A stretch of DNA of 64,000 nucleotides. Source: Eurosta solidaginis (lineage: Eukaryota; Arthropoda; Insecta; Diptera; Tephritidae). Below, piece by piece: positions 21,191-32,285 of this stretch (within the stretch, counting starts at the first letter, position 1; every line of letters begins with the position of its first letter). The stretch covers positions 682,001 to 746,000 of the forward strand of contig NW_027136915.1 in NCBI RefSeq assembly GCF_040869045.1, written 5' to 3'. The position numbers and the translations under genes were made by a program. Under the pieces are notes generated by a model that was given only the letters and a program-made list of their open reading frames with translations, searched no databases and was not told where the DNA came from.

Positions 21191-21448
21191 TATGCATTAC
21201 TTATACAATTTTTTCATATAGCACTCATATTTTCAAATTCAAAGCGGTAGACAAGATTTCTTTAGAATTTGTGTTTGTGATGTGTGCTATGTTCAAATCC
21301 TAGGCAGGTTTAATAATTTTTACCTCCACTGGACATAAACGGTATTCCGCCGCATAGGTACTAATTTATATTTCATCGAAGGCGAACACATTAAGAGCAT
21401 TACAGCCAAAATGGGACATGGCTAAATGAATTTCTTTTTTCGCCCTAT

Positions 21449-23546
21449 CAGAGCTGTAAAAAGATTGAATCAATTGAGGGTGCATTCTCTCAGCATTCCT
21501 GTAAAAATTTGTGACTTATTGGTTGCATATTATAAATCTCCATTCCTGAATGGCTTAAAATCCTTTAACTCAAAGCTAAAGTGCGTGTTATTGAATGGTA
21601 AAATATAATTCAATATAGAGTGTGAATGTAGGAACCATTCCCAACCTTTAATGAATGTAAACTTAAAATGAATGCACACTTTTTTCCATTCAGTACTAAA
21701 TACTTTTCCCCAAGGTAATTTTTTGTATACTTTCATTGCCATCAAATATGTTAAATCAATTTAGAAGTTGTTGCAAAAAAGGCGTAAAATTGGTCAATAA
21801 CAAAAATAGCCCCTTCTAATTATTCAGGTAGTTTAATATTTAAGAATTCATGAGCTTAACACCGGCTTATAATTATTGAATATGAATTATTATGTTTGTT
21901 TAAGAGCAACTGAAAAGAAAGAAGCATTTACTGGTATATTTTGACGGTACCATTTCTAAAACAAACAAGCAAGTAGTTAATTATAAACCAGGAAAGTCTT
22001 AAATCATCTTCATGGTGTGCGAACATAAGACATACAAGAAATAGTACTTCACAGCAGATTTTGTATACTTTGTAATTGGGTTGATTTTTTTTAAATTAAT
22101 CGTGTGAAATCAAAAAATATTAGGCTCTTGTGAGATGATTGGTTTCCTTTTTAGGTAAATCTCGCGGGTAACTCGCTTACATAAAACCATAGGGCTCTTG
22201 ATTATATAAAGTATTCAAAAGACATGAAGATATAGTCGAATTTGGCTGAAACTTCGCAAAGACAATATATTACTTTCTTGCTATATGTCAAAATGTTATT
22301 ACTTGCTATTGTAAAAGGGATTTTGTAAATGAACACATTGTGCATTGGCCAAATAGAGTAAATTGTGGGTATTTTTTGTCGATAATATAACAAAAACAGA
22401 TAATTGAGTTTAAGTCATTTAAATACATCAAAGTGCATAGGTCCATCGGCGATTTCGTTGGAGCTTCCTAATTCCGAGAATTTGGATAAACATATGTCTA
22501 TTTCCATGGCATCATCCTACGGTGATTCCGGCTTTTTCTATTCACCTGATTCACCTTCCCCGTTTTCATTCATCTGTGCCACAAAAAAATATGTTCCATT
22601 GGGAGAAACTCTTCAGAGGTTATTAATTTCCCTCCCCACAAAGAGATTGATTGGCTCCATCGGACTACAGTTTTTTTATAGCATGACATTGGTAAAAGAT
22701 TGAAGAATTGTTTTGGTTGAATTCTATCTTACTTGAGCAGATTTGTATTCAAAGTTAATTCCCTTGCTATCAAAAACGCTGCAACTACCTATAGAGCCTA
22801 CTTTAAATGGCTGTAATTACAAACTATTGTGTTTAGAAGAATATTTATCTTAGAAAATAGGATATTGCTATTGCAATTTGTAAACTCACAAACCAGTATA
22901 GATTGTATCTATTTGACCATATTGCCTTTTCTTCAATTTTTTAATCACCAATTGAGGACGTGCAAATGTAGGCTAGTACTTTTTAATGCAAGCCTTTTTA
23001 TATGGCACATTGGTAACACTCATTTAGAACGATGACAATTTTCGGAACAGAGATGTTGAAATATTTGTAATTTGCTTTTTTTAGTATTAAATTTTTAGGA
23101 AAATTTCAATATGAATACTTTTCCAGTTATCTTCTTCGTACTTTATTGTAATTTAAATTTGGAAAAAACTGGTCAATCACGGACAATAATTAAATTTTTG
23201 TGTTGATATTTTTTATTTATTAATTAAATGCAACCATGTGATATTTGAGCGGGTTTTGTGCATGTACGACATTTTTCATTATTGATTGGTACTAGAAAAG
23301 TGTGTGCACACTCAGCAAAGGCTGTATTCATTTGAATGTTTATTCTGTGTTGAAAAATGTTTGTGTTTCATTCAATTATTTCATTCTTTCTTCGAAAAGT
23401 TAAGAAGTGCATTTTTTTCCACTACTGAATGAAGAATGGGTTGACTTTTAAGCCACATTCCTTAGCAAGGAATGAATGAATGAAGAGAAAGCATTCTTAA
23501 ATCAATGATTTAAAATTTCAAATGATTGCACAGTTTTACAGCTCTG
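21449..23546. mobile_element. hAT-like element in unit 1 (non-autonomous)
   Basis: A 2098-bp element with inverted ends CAGAGCTGTAAAA (21449) and TTTTACAGCTCTG (ending 23546). The right flank is ATATCTAT (23547-23554). In units 2 and 3 the left flank is also ATATCTAT, giving an 8-bp duplication. In unit 1 a small deletion altered the left flank. CAGAG ends and 8-bp duplications fit hAT. No transposase is recognisable inside. Small minus-strand frames (21745-21530 and 22393-22202) recur in other units, but nothing marks them as genes. Confidence 0.8.
22404..22703. other. Conserved segment with a minus-strand open tail
   Basis: Within the hAT-like element. The plus strand is open for 99 codons (SHLNTSKCIGPSAISLELP). 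The minus strand reads DDAMEIDICLSKFSELGSSN then EIADGPMHFDVFK and a stop, preceded by two stops. The minus reading has more protein-like composition and could be a remnant of a captured or transposase exon, but I cannot name it. The same segment is at 45170-45421 and 60427-60669. Confidence 0.3.
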
Positions 23547-23554
23547 ATATCTAT

Positions 23555-24097
23555 CTCGATTAGTTTATGCCGTTATAGGGTACCGTTATGCGAACAAAAT
23601 GAATATACTCTGCGAGCTGTGCTGAGTATAATAATGCTTCTGTTATTATGTAACGAAAAAAGGCAGAAAAGTGATTCCACCTTCACGTTTTCAATATTGA
23701 TTTTAATACGTAATTTAATTTGAATTTAGTTATTGAAATTGAGATTTGCCATTGCCTATTGTACTTTATTAATTCCAGCTAACAAAATAAGAAAAGGAAG
23801 ATGTTGTATTTAAATAAATATATCGTAGTAGATCTATTTTATATACCTACTACTAATTATATCTACACTACCTAGTTCTAAGTACGGCAAAACTGTAAGC
23901 TTTATATATTAAATAAACTAGTTGATTCTAACTACAACAGGACTGTCCTTAATATTCTAGCCCCCACTATCGGTGCACTTGACTTTTCGGATCTAACACC
24001 ATAGAAGAGTCGCCGAATAGGGGGATGGTCACATGAGGAGAGCTCCGTATCTGGTATTGCATAAAAAGTCAAAAATGTTAAAAAAAAAAAAAAACTT
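23555..24097. other. Unit 1 spacer between hAT and PLE
   Basis: AT-rich, matching 46383-46905. Contains 'gactttTcggatctaacaccatagaag'-type sequence that has a diverged tandem partner in unit 2 (46995-47110). No gene seen. Confidence 0.6.
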
Positions 24098-24859
24098 GTA
24101 AATTTACTATGGAAGGTGAACAAAACATGGAACTAGCCTACCTTGATATGGAAATTTACCGGCTCAACAACGTGATTACAGAAAAGAAATACTGCCAAAA
24201 ACTTTATCGACAAAACTCAGCGACCAGGAGTTCAGACAACAAAATAACATGAAAATTATAAGTATTCTATATAACAACGGATACCCTAACGCACTTATGG
24301 AAAAATGGCTTACAACAAATATTGTTAGAAATGAAAGAAGCAGTAATAATGCAACAACAAACATACAACCCAAAAGAGTTACTGGCATAGCATACCTACC
24401 AGGTTTAACAGATAACAAAATATTAAGCACATTCATACCCAACAACAAAATAAACTTTGCCTCTCGACCACATCACACACTCGGATCAGTATTTACAAAA
24501 ATCAAAGAAAAAATAAAGAAAGACCAACAACACAACGTAATATATCAAATTAACTGCAATGGTAAAGACGAAGAACATTGCAATAAAGTATACATAGGCA
24601 CAACGAAGAGAGCTTTGGGAATTAAAATAAACGAGCATAAAGCAGACGCGAAAACAAAAAGATGTCCACTGCGTTGGCTCAAAACCTGACAAAAAGCGGA
24701 CTTTGGTAACGCGCAAATATTAGACATAGAAGGAAATACGAAGAAAAGACTAACATAGAAGGGCTTCGTATCCAACAACAAATACAATGTACAATGAACT
24801 TCAAAGAAGATGTTGATGGAATAAATTGCGCTTATAAATCTGTGATACAAAACAAATGA
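24098..24859 (+). pseudogene. PLE RT end and GIY-YIG endonuclease
   Basis: MEGEQNMELAYLDMEIYRLN is the RT region after the palm. A deletion of about 60 bp and a frameshift follow. 24249-24689 is open for 146 codons: KRVTGIAYLPGLTDNKILST, then VIYQINCNGKDEEHCNKVYI and GTTKRALGIKINEHKAD, which match the Penelope-type GIY-YIG nuclease (VIY...VYIG, then the Arg/Glu region). A frameshift near 24680 leads to the last block, FGNAQVLDIEGNTKKRLT and MNFKEDVDGINCAYKSVIQN, ending at 24859. The nuclease would nick target DNA for reverse transcription. The copy is broken. Confidence 0.85.
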
Positions 24860-25046
24860 CGAACAGCTGGGTTAGAGTGTGGATGTTTAATTCTAATGTT
24901 AAGTGTTTAAATGTTTGTATAAATGTTAATAAATGCCACTCGTTAAAAAACTGTGTAACTATATATTAAGGTATGTATGTACGTGAAAAATTGTAAGTGT
25001 TTTAAATATTAAATAAATGTGTTTTCTTGTTTTAAATAAAGATAAT

Positions 25047-25093
25047 TACTCCCTGAAAAGGACAAAATATCGTGTCGAAACGCGTCGGGGTTA
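25047..25093 (+). ncRNA. Hammerhead-like motif, PLE 3' region (unit 1)
   Basis: CTCC, CTGAAAA, then GACA/TGTC as stem II around AAATATCG, then GAAA, the palindrome-centred ACGCGT, C, and GGGG pairing back to CTCC. The layout is that of a minimal hammerhead with a dimer-type stem III (GAAACGCGTC). The core CUGANGA has an A at the G8 position here, so this copy should be inactive. PLEs are known to carry such ribozymes. Confidence 0.55.
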
Positions 25094-25250
25094 GAAAAGA
25101 AACATTAAGTTTTTTGCTTTAAACTCAAGGGCCAATACAGCTCTGAATAAGTACAAAACAATGAATTTTCCTTGGCCTAAATCAGAAAAATTTCAAACTT
25201 TACCATTGACTTATTTACAGGCGATTTTGAACGAATAAAAAAATAAAAGT

Positions 25251-26715
25251 TATGAGGTGGGTTTGGTCAAAGGCTGAGGTATGCTCAAGTCAATCCAGAG
25301 TCGGATGGAGGTCCCACTTCCCCCACCTAAATAAATACACAGTGAATTAGTGTTTTGATTTCGAACACACACACACACGCGGCTCTCGGGCTAAAATATC
25401 CCCAACCTTGAATCCAGGGGAGAGAGAGAGAGAGATGTTCACTGGGTAGTGTCGCTGACAATATAGTGTAATCCAAGGACGACGGCTCTCCACAGAGAGA
25501 TGGAGATAGAGTGCTAGCTTAGCGGTGGCTGAGATGATGAAGACGACGGTGGCTCTCGCTAAGGGGTGCTAACGGCGGTAGTAATGACGGCGGTAGTTAG
25601 GATCACGCCCGAAGAGAGAGTACTGAGTGACGGTTGCTTTCACCAAATAGCTTTGACGACGGTGGTGGCTAAACTTCGGGATGGGATGTCCGAGGATCGG
25701 GATCGTGGTGATGTACCTACGGCGAAGTGTCTATATTAGTATGAGGCTAACTAACTACAATATATTGGCTCGGGTATTCGGCTAGGGTAGTAGGGGAGTT
25801 TGTCCCGCCGCAGGCGTTGGGAAGTGTTCCCCTCTTACCTGAGCCGTATATCCGTGCATTAACCTTCCTCTGAGTAATAGGGGGGGTGAGTCCCGTCTTA
25901 CTCAGAGGAGATGATAACAAAATATTAGGGTTGCCCAATAGGCCGGGGGGGGGGGGGGAAGTACCATCGGCAGAACCGACATTGTAACTTTACCCCCCCT
26001 CGACCCAAAGGGAGTACCTGGAATGTGGGTAAGGCTGCCCAATAGGCCTGGGGGGAAGTACCATCGGCAGAGCCGACCTTGTAACTTTACCCCCCGTCGA
26101 CCCAAAGGGAGCCCCTACAATGTATTTATATTGGCTCGAGCAGTCTGCCAGGGTAGTTGGGAAATCCACCCCGCCACTGGCGTTGGGACGGGTGTCCTTC
26201 CTACCCGAGAAGGCTGCTCGTGCATTACCTTTCCGATGAGTAATAAGGGGTGTCAATCCCGCCTTACTCACCGGAAATGTGGGTAAACCTGCGGGGTGTC
26301 CGATAAGCAGGGGGGGCGTACCATCGGTGGAATCGACCTTGTAACGCACCCTCCTAACCCAAAGGGCACCCCTTGTCGACCGCCAGTGGCGGCCGACACG
26401 CACTTCACTTACCTACGGCGAAGTGTGTCTGGTGTATTCCGGCCGATCATTTTATTCATAGGTAACTATGAACACGTTGGGAATTATGCTCGCATTGTCG
26501 CGCACAGCGCGCCACGAATGAAAATTCCCAAGCATTGTGCGTTCACCATCGCTGGCTTGCTTTGTGCTTGCGCGATGGTTGCTGGGCCGGTATGTATGTA
26601 TATATGTATGTCGGTACATACACTACTAGGGGTGGGCAGTAAATGGAAAATATGATGTTAGGGGTGGGCGCTAAATAGAAAATAGATATTGTGGCGTAGC
26701 ATTTGCTACGTTACA
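25251..26715 (-). repeat. 3' LTR of Gypsy-A copy 2
   Basis: 1465 bp. Contains three related blocks (near 25960, 26050 and 26310) with 'taccatcggYRgaRYcgacYttgtaac' and 'acccaaaggg', i.e. internal tandem repeats of about 100-270 bp spacing, plus G-runs. Preceded on the minus strand by the purine tract AGGAGGGGGAC. Confidence 0.93.
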
Positions 26716-27150
26716 GTCCCCCTCCTACTTCGGCGGACGAAAAGTTGTGGTATTCCAGGGATTTTGCGCGGAGGCCTGAACTACCATGGGCAGAGCCCAG
26801 GTATGTTTTATCATCGGTTGAATCCGATGGCTCGGCCGACATGTGTGTATATGTGTTCGTTGATGTTTTCATTATTATGATTGATTGATTTTTTTTTTCT
26901 TCTTCTTTTTTCAACAATAATGTGTACATTTCATGTGTGTTTAAATTTACATTGCAAGTATAAATTCATTTTAAATTTACATTTCAAGATTAAGCTATAT
27001 ACATATGTACATTTTTATATTACAATTTCAATTTACATTTCAAAATTAAGGTATTTACATTTCATGTATAGAAAACTTATCAAACTAGGTCGGATCTTGC
27101 TTCTCCTCAGCCAGCGAATCGTACCATCTTGTAGTGTTCTTTCAGCTTGA

Positions 27151-28054
27151 TTATGGCGTGATCTTCGTCCACCCTACGCGCCGTGTTACACCCTTTTTGC
27201 GATTTAGCCATAGTCCGGGCAAAGAAGTCTGGGCGTGGTTTCCATTAATAGTATCATGTGGCTCTCGGTTTGGTGCATATGGTATAGTGTCATCAGCGGT
27301 TGGTTTGTCGCATACGATGGCGTTTAGATGGCCGGCTATTAATGGCGGGTTCCAGAATATCTTAGCGTCCATTATTCGTGGCTTATTTGCGGGCCACGGT
27401 ACTGCGTCGAATGGAGGCGGTTCTTCGGGCATGGCGTATTTTGTTCGTGCTTCTATCGGCCCAACGAAGTTGCGGTTAAAATTTATTTCGGCGGTTGATT
27501 TGTGTTGGGCCGTACTTATAACGAACGCTTTTTCTGGTAATTCCCGTTGCCAGTTCCGATGGTCTTGTTTCGTACATTGTGCCACCCTTGTTTTGATAAC
27601 GCGATTAACACGTTCGGTAGGATTTTTGTGGGGGGCACACAGTTTGGTAAATCGGTGGGTGATGTTATGATCCTTCAGGATCTTTGCCGGAGCGTTAGTG
27701 ACGAGTTGTTCACCATTGTTGCTGAGGAGGATGGCTGGGTAATAAATTTGTTTTAGTGTTGTGTTGTGTCTGTGTTCTGCGGCAGTGTTTGGCCCTTTTA
27801 GATGTGTGGGTGCTTTTTGATGTGTTTCTATGAGCTCTAGGTGTTCTATCTTTCGCTCTTCGTTGAGGTGTTCCGCTTCTCTTATATAATGCAGGGTTAC
27901 GGGTGCGTTTGCTTTGGTTGCACCGGCTGTGGTAAGGGGCTTTCCATCCAGTGAGACGGTAACGTTGCGCTTTGCCAAAAAGTCCATACCCAGGATAACA
28001 CTCTCGGCCAAATTAGGGATAACAGACACCAACGTACTGGCTGTTTGATCATAC
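27151..28054 (-). pseudogene. Gypsy-A protease end fused to integrase remnant
   Basis: An open minus-strand frame. It begins with the end of an aspartic protease (VIPNLAESVILGMDFLAKRN), then a short linker (REAEHLNEERKIEHLELIET). It then joins directly to the second half of an integrase core (KILKDHNITHRFTKLCAPHK, NPTERVNRVIKTRVAQ) and its C-terminal tail to a stop at 27151. RT, RNase H, the integrase zinc finger and the first Asp are missing. The SDNG block reads SNNG, losing the second Asp. Copy 1 at 6246-6880 has the same junction. The frame is open over about 300 codons, so a fusion protein could be made if the upstream mag-like insertion were absent. It has no catalytic set. Confidence 0.8.
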
Positions 28055-28256
28055 TGCAATGTTCACGTTAGTTTGGTTGTAGACAAAATGGGATGTTCAC
28101 GTTAGTTTGGTTGTAGACAAAATGGGATGATTTTTATTATTCTTCTTCACATATACATATTACACACATATTAGCAAATGTCAATCAATAGGAAGTGTTC
28201 GGATAGTATATTACACGGTGTTCATATTGTATGCAATTTGGTATTAATATCCAACA
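28055..28256 (-). repeat. 3' LTR of the mag-like element
   Basis: 202 bp. The segment TGTTCACGTTAGTTTGGTTG plus 14 further bases is present twice in tandem (28060-28126), which accounts for the length excess over the 5' LTR. Confidence 0.92.
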
Positions 28257-28506
28257 ACCCCTTTCTTAAGCTTTGTATACCTACTTATTATACATTACAT
28301 TTTGGAATTCATGAAATTTTTAAACTTGTATATATATATACTTATGTATATCCTTATATACTTAGTATTTTAAGTGAATGAAAATTAAAAGTATTAGATA
28401 TCCATTTCAACTATACCAGATTGAATGTTACGTTAATGAATACAATAAAGAATATAATTTTGTTATTTTTTTCGCATTGCCTCTATGGCTTTCTGCTTGC
28501 TACTTC
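28257..28506 (-). other. mag-like element 3' untranslated region
   Basis: AT-rich, between the ORF stop and the 3' LTR. On the minus strand the LTR is preceded by AAGAAAGGGGT (28267-28257), a short purine-rich stretch that can serve as the polypurine tract. Confidence 0.55.
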
Positions 28507-31500
28507 TTATAGGCATTTGCCTAGCTTCGTTTTCCACCTCCTCTTGAGGTTCACTTGATACGGGTTCGTTTTTATGACGTCTCTTACCAATGGTGGTTTG
28601 AGAGCGCTAAATCTCGATTTTAGCTCCCTTCCTAACATCAATTTTGCGGGGGACTCATTTGTTGTACAATGTTTAGAAATCCTATAGTCGAACAGAAACC
28701 TGTTCAATACATCATCAAGGCTAAAGTTAGCCTTGCCTGTAAAACTTGCTACTAAAGATTTTTTTAACGTTTTTACGAAGTTCTCCGCTTGCCCATTAGT
28801 GGCTGGGTGGCCAGGTGCCGTTAGCACATGTTTAATGTAGTTTTTACTCATGAAGGTTTTAAACTCCAATGACGTAAACTGCGTTCCGTTATCGCTAACT
28901 AGCGTGTCCACCAAACCAAACCTACAAAACACTTCGCGCAATTTACAGATTGTGAAAGCACTAGTCATTTCTTTTGTTTTAAAAACCTCCACCCATTTCG
29001 AAAAGGAATCTACTATTATTAACAGCTGAAAGCCTCGCACTGGTCCCGCAAAATCCACGTGTATACGCTGCCATGCCGACTCCGCTGCCGCCCAGGGCAT
29101 CAAACTACTTTTTTCAGGACTGGACAGTACTGATTGACACGATTGGCAAGACTTTATAAGAGCCTCCACGTCATTATCTATACGCGGCCACCATATATAC
29201 GAGCGAACCAACGCTTTCGTCTTTACGATGCCAAGGTGTGATTGATGAAAGGATTCCAGAATTTGCTTCTGCAGCTTTTTTGGTATTACCGTCCTGTAAC
29301 CCCATAAAACGCACCCTGCCTCAACACTAAGCTCTATCCCTTTTGTCCGAAATGCCTCAAACTCTTTGCCTTTTAAACCTGAAACCGTACCCTCTTGAAC
29401 ACTTTGCATCACTTTTGACAGCACCGGGTCTCTCCGTGTCTCAATTTCCACCTGTTTGTAATTTAACTCCGCTGAACTACAATAATTAATAAAAGTTGAC
29501 TCTGATGACACCGCTGAAACACTCGTTTGCGAAATTCGCGATAAATTATCTGCGTAATTAATAGACCCCTTGACGTATTTAATTTTATAGTCAAATCCTG
29601 ATAATATCAACGCCCAGCGCTGTATTCTGGCCGCAGCTATGGACGGAATACCCTTATTCTCGCCAAACAATGTAAGTAACGGTCTATGGTCTGTTTCCAA
29701 CGTAAATGATACTCCCAGCAAGTATTGTCTTAACTTGGTCACACTAAAAACAATAGCTAGGGCTTCCTTTTCCATAGCACTGTAGTTTAATTCAGCCCTG
29801 TTTAAAGCCCGTGAAATAAAAGCTATGGGTCTCCTCACTCCGCTGTCATATACGTGCGATAACACGCCTGCTACCGCGGTGTTACAGGCATCTGTGGTCA
29901 AAATAATTGGCAACTTAGGATTAAAATGCACCAGCACTTTATCTGACCCGATCTCTGTCTTTAGCGTATCGTACGCTTCTTGACACTTCTTGTTCCAAAT
30001 AAAGGGAACGTTTTTCTGTAAAAGCTTATATAGCGGAACCATCTTCTGTGCGAAATTGGGTATAAACCTTGAATGGTAGTTCACTAAACCAATAAAAGCG
30101 CGTAATTGAGGCACTGAATTAGGTTTCGGGGCGTCGAGAACGCATTGCACGCGTTCTTTATTCTCTTTTAAACCGTCCGCGTCAATATCGAAACCTAAAT
30201 ATGAAATTTTACTTTTAAAAAACTCGCATTTGTCAACATTTAGTCGCAATCCTGCCGCCTGAAGTTTCCCCAATACGCGTTTAAGAGTCAGAACATGTTC
30301 TGCGAAGTCTTTGCCGGTAACGGTAATATCGTCGAGATAACAAAGTACATTCGGAATACCTCTTAACAGACCCTCTATAGTTTTCTGAAAAATGGCCGCC
30401 GCGGTTTTTATGCCAAACGGCAACCGCGTCATCTTAAAAATACCTTTATGCGTGCTCCAAGTACAAATCTTTTGTGACTCTTCATCCAGGACTAGCTGAT
30501 TGTACGCATTAGACATATCTAGCTTAGTAAAAAGTTTCCCACCCTGCATTGACGCAAAAATTTGGTCTATCCGGGGTAATGGGTACTTAAAATCTTTAAG
30601 GAAACGGTTTACGGTAGTTTTGTAATCCCCACAAATTCTTATTTGACCGTTCTGCTTTAATATAGGGACCAACGGCGTACCCCAATCGGCACTATCAACT
30701 GGTATCAAAACACCCTTTCCGACTAAATCTGCTAATTGCTTTTCAATGGACTCACGCCAAGCCAGTGGAACTGCTCTAGGCTTGCAAAATACCGGGTTGC
30801 ACCCTCTTTCCACCTGTAACTTGACTACGGTTAAATTACACTTGCCCAACTCGCGACTGAAAACTTCAGCATATTCGCTTTTCAACTGGTCCAAAACTCT
30901 ATTACACGGCTCTACATAATTAACGTTATTAGGCTCGGTAACCGAACTACGCACTTTCAACTCAAAACCAAAACTACGCAAAAAATCTCGTCCTAACAAG
31001 GTTGGTCGATTTGTGTTGGTCACTATAAATTTTCCGTTTACACTCCGCTCTCTATAACGAACTGTAGTAAGAAACTCACCGATAACATCGACCAATTCAC
31101 CACCGTATCCCGTGTATGAGGTTGAGCATTTCCGCAGCCATTTGCGATCGAAAAATTTATCAAAAATTTTGATTGACATCAAGGAACACGGCGCACCCGT
31201 ATCGCACAGGACGACAAGCCGATAACCACCTACTTCGATTGCAACTTCGTACTGGTTACCACCTTCTCTCCGATCTATATGTGAAATATTAAAAACAGAG
31301 TCGAAAGTATCATAATCTTCTTTTACATTTACAAATTGTACGTTATTTTTATTAACCTGGCATACATTCGCCAAATGGCCCACCTTGTTGCAGGAGTGGC
31401 ACACGCTATTACGATATCTGCATTTGCTTGATTGGTGATTTTTCCAACCACAATGCGCACATGGTGTCTTCTTCATACTTCCAACGTTGTTGTTTTTGCT

Positions 31501-32178
31501 GCTGGAATTCGCACCGGTTCTTTTTCCGCTACGCCTGCCTGGAATGTTGCTGCTGTTGTCGTTGTTGTTGTTGTAGTTACGGGAATTTTGCACTTGTGAC
31601 TTCACGAAATTAACCTCATTTTTTACAGCTAATTGCTGAGTAATCTTCGACTCCATCACCAACGCCTTCCTTAGCGCCTTTTCTATCGTTATCTCTTCGT
31701 CCTCTTCGCAAAATTTCTCGAAAATTTTTTCTGGTAGCTCAACGACAAATTTATCTAGAATGATTTTTTCTAGGGCCGCCCCGAATTTGCATTGCAACGC
31801 CAATTTTTTAACTTGTGCGTACCATGCTGCTACCGTTTCGGTGTCGGCTCTTCTTGCGGCGTAAAATTTACGTCTTTCATGAAATAAAATGACGGGGGGA
31901 GTAAAATGGCGCTCCAAAATTGTGCACAACTCCTCGTACGTTTTTTCGCTGGGAAGCTTCGGGCTGCAAACGCTATGCAAAATTCCGTATACTTCCCCGC
32001 TAATATTCCTCAGTAGGGCCGAAATCTTCCCCGTTTCTTTCGTGCACTCAATTTCTAACAAGTGCAACTCCAACCTTTCCCGCCATATTCCCCAATTGTC
32101 TGCTACCGAAAACTCCACGATATTCGGAGTATAAATCGTTTTGGTGGTGGTTGCCGTCATTGCTGCCCCTCCAGTCAT
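28507..32178 (-). CDS. mag-like gag-pol polyprotein, 1223 aa
   Basis: One uninterrupted frame from the Met at 32178. Domains in order: capsid (to about residue 190); two zinc knuckles of form CX2CX4HX4C (CAHCGWKNHQSSKC and CHSCNKVGHLANVC, about 235-275); aspartic protease (LCDTGAPCSLM, about 330); RT (KLDMSNAYNQLVLDEE, LPFGIKTAAAIFQKTIEGLL, CYLDDITVTG, about 440-650); RNase H (ILTTDACNTAVAGVLSH, TDHRPLLTLFGENKGIPS, about 750-870); integrase with HHCC finger (SHLGIVKTKALVRSYIWWPR...CQSC) and DDE residues in HVDFAGP, VSDNGTQF and NGQAENFV. All key residues are present. The C-terminus stops soon after ALKPPLVRDVIKTNPYQVNL, shorter than I expect for mag integrases, so a late truncation is possible. 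It would copy and integrate its own RNA in cytoplasmic particles and the nucleus. Confidence 0.95.
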   Translation of the reverse strand: MTGGAAMTATTTKTIYTPNIVEFSVADNWGIWRERLELHLLEIECTKETGKISALLRNISGEVYGILHSVCSPKLPSEKTYEELCTILERHFTPPVILFHERRKFYAARRADTETVAAWYAQVKKLALQCKFGAALEKIILDKFVVELPEKIFEKFCEEDEEITIEKALRKALVMESKITQQLAVKNEVNFVKSQVQNSRNYNNNNDNSSNIPGRRSGKRTGANSSSKNNNVGSMKKTPCAHCGWKNHQSSKCRYRNSVCHSCNKVGHLANVCQVNKNNVQFVNVKEDYDTFDSVFNISHIDRREGGNQYEVAIEVGGYRLVVLCDTGAPCSLMSIKIFDKFFDRKWLRKCSTSYTGYGGELVDVIGEFLTTVRYRERSVNGKFIVTNTNRPTLLGRDFLRSFGFELKVRSSVTEPNNVNYVEPCNRVLDQLKSEYAEVFSRELGKCNLTVVKLQVERGCNPVFCKPRAVPLAWRESIEKQLADLVGKGVLIPVDSADWGTPLVPILKQNGQIRICGDYKTTVNRFLKDFKYPLPRIDQIFASMQGGKLFTKLDMSNAYNQLVLDEESQKICTWSTHKGIFKMTRLPFGIKTAAAIFQKTIEGLLRGIPNVLCYLDDITVTGKDFAEHVLTLKRVLGKLQAAGLRLNVDKCEFFKSKISYLGFDIDADGLKENKERVQCVLDAPKPNSVPQLRAFIGLVNYHSRFIPNFAQKMVPLYKLLQKNVPFIWNKKCQEAYDTLKTEIGSDKVLVHFNPKLPIILTTDACNTAVAGVLSHVYDSGVRRPIAFISRALNRAELNYSAMEKEALAIVFSVTKLRQYLLGVSFTLETDHRPLLTLFGENKGIPSIAAARIQRWALILSGFDYKIKYVKGSINYADNLSRISQTSVSAVSSESTFINYCSSAELNYKQVEIETRRDPVLSKVMQSVQEGTVSGLKGKEFEAFRTKGIELSVEAGCVLWGYRTVIPKKLQKQILESFHQSHLGIVKTKALVRSYIWWPRIDNDVEALIKSCQSCQSVLSSPEKSSLMPWAAAESAWQRIHVDFAGPVRGFQLLIIVDSFSKWVEVFKTKEMTSAFTICKLREVFCRFGLVDTLVSDNGTQFTSLEFKTFMSKNYIKHVLTAPGHPATNGQAENFVKTLKKSLVASFTGKANFSLDDVLNRFLFDYRISKHCTTNESPAKLMLGRELKSRFSALKPPLVRDVIKTNPYQVNLKRRWKTKLGKCL

Positions 32179-32285
32179 ATTTCAAACACTTGAATTGGGT
32201 TTTCTCCCGTTTTCTTAGTTTAAATAAAATTTTAAGTCCAATTTTAGCTTTTTTTCTTTTTTCGTTTTTTTTTCCTCGTCGCCAC

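Larger units (their letters stand above)
24098..25120 (+). mobile_element. Penelope-like element 3' half (unit 1)
   Basis: A plus-strand PLE fragment: end of RT, linker, GIY-YIG endonuclease, then about 250 bp of 3' non-coding sequence with a hammerhead-like motif at 25047-25093. The same right end occurs in unit 2 (to about 49880), where the RT part is inverted. Confidence 0.8.
18057..25250. repeat. Tandem large unit 1 (left-truncated)
   Basis: Shares long, nearly identical blocks with 36840-50020 and 51950-64000. Unit 1 lacks the satellite-proximal part, a LINE relic and the BEL LTR that units 2 and 3 share, and carries its own Gypsy integrase relic. It ends exactly where Gypsy-A inserted. 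The interrupted sequence continues at 35242. Confidence 0.9.

Noticed and set aside
21530..21745. A 70-71-codon minus-strand ORF kept in all three tandem units (also 39689-39901 and 59553-59765)
   Set aside because: The units are recent duplicates, so conservation is expected without selection. No domain, AT-rich repeats inside, no start context.
28051..28058. Target duplication for the mag-like element
   Set aside because: Flanks GTATG and AATAC on the element strand do not match in direct orientation with any boundary I tried. Left unassigned.
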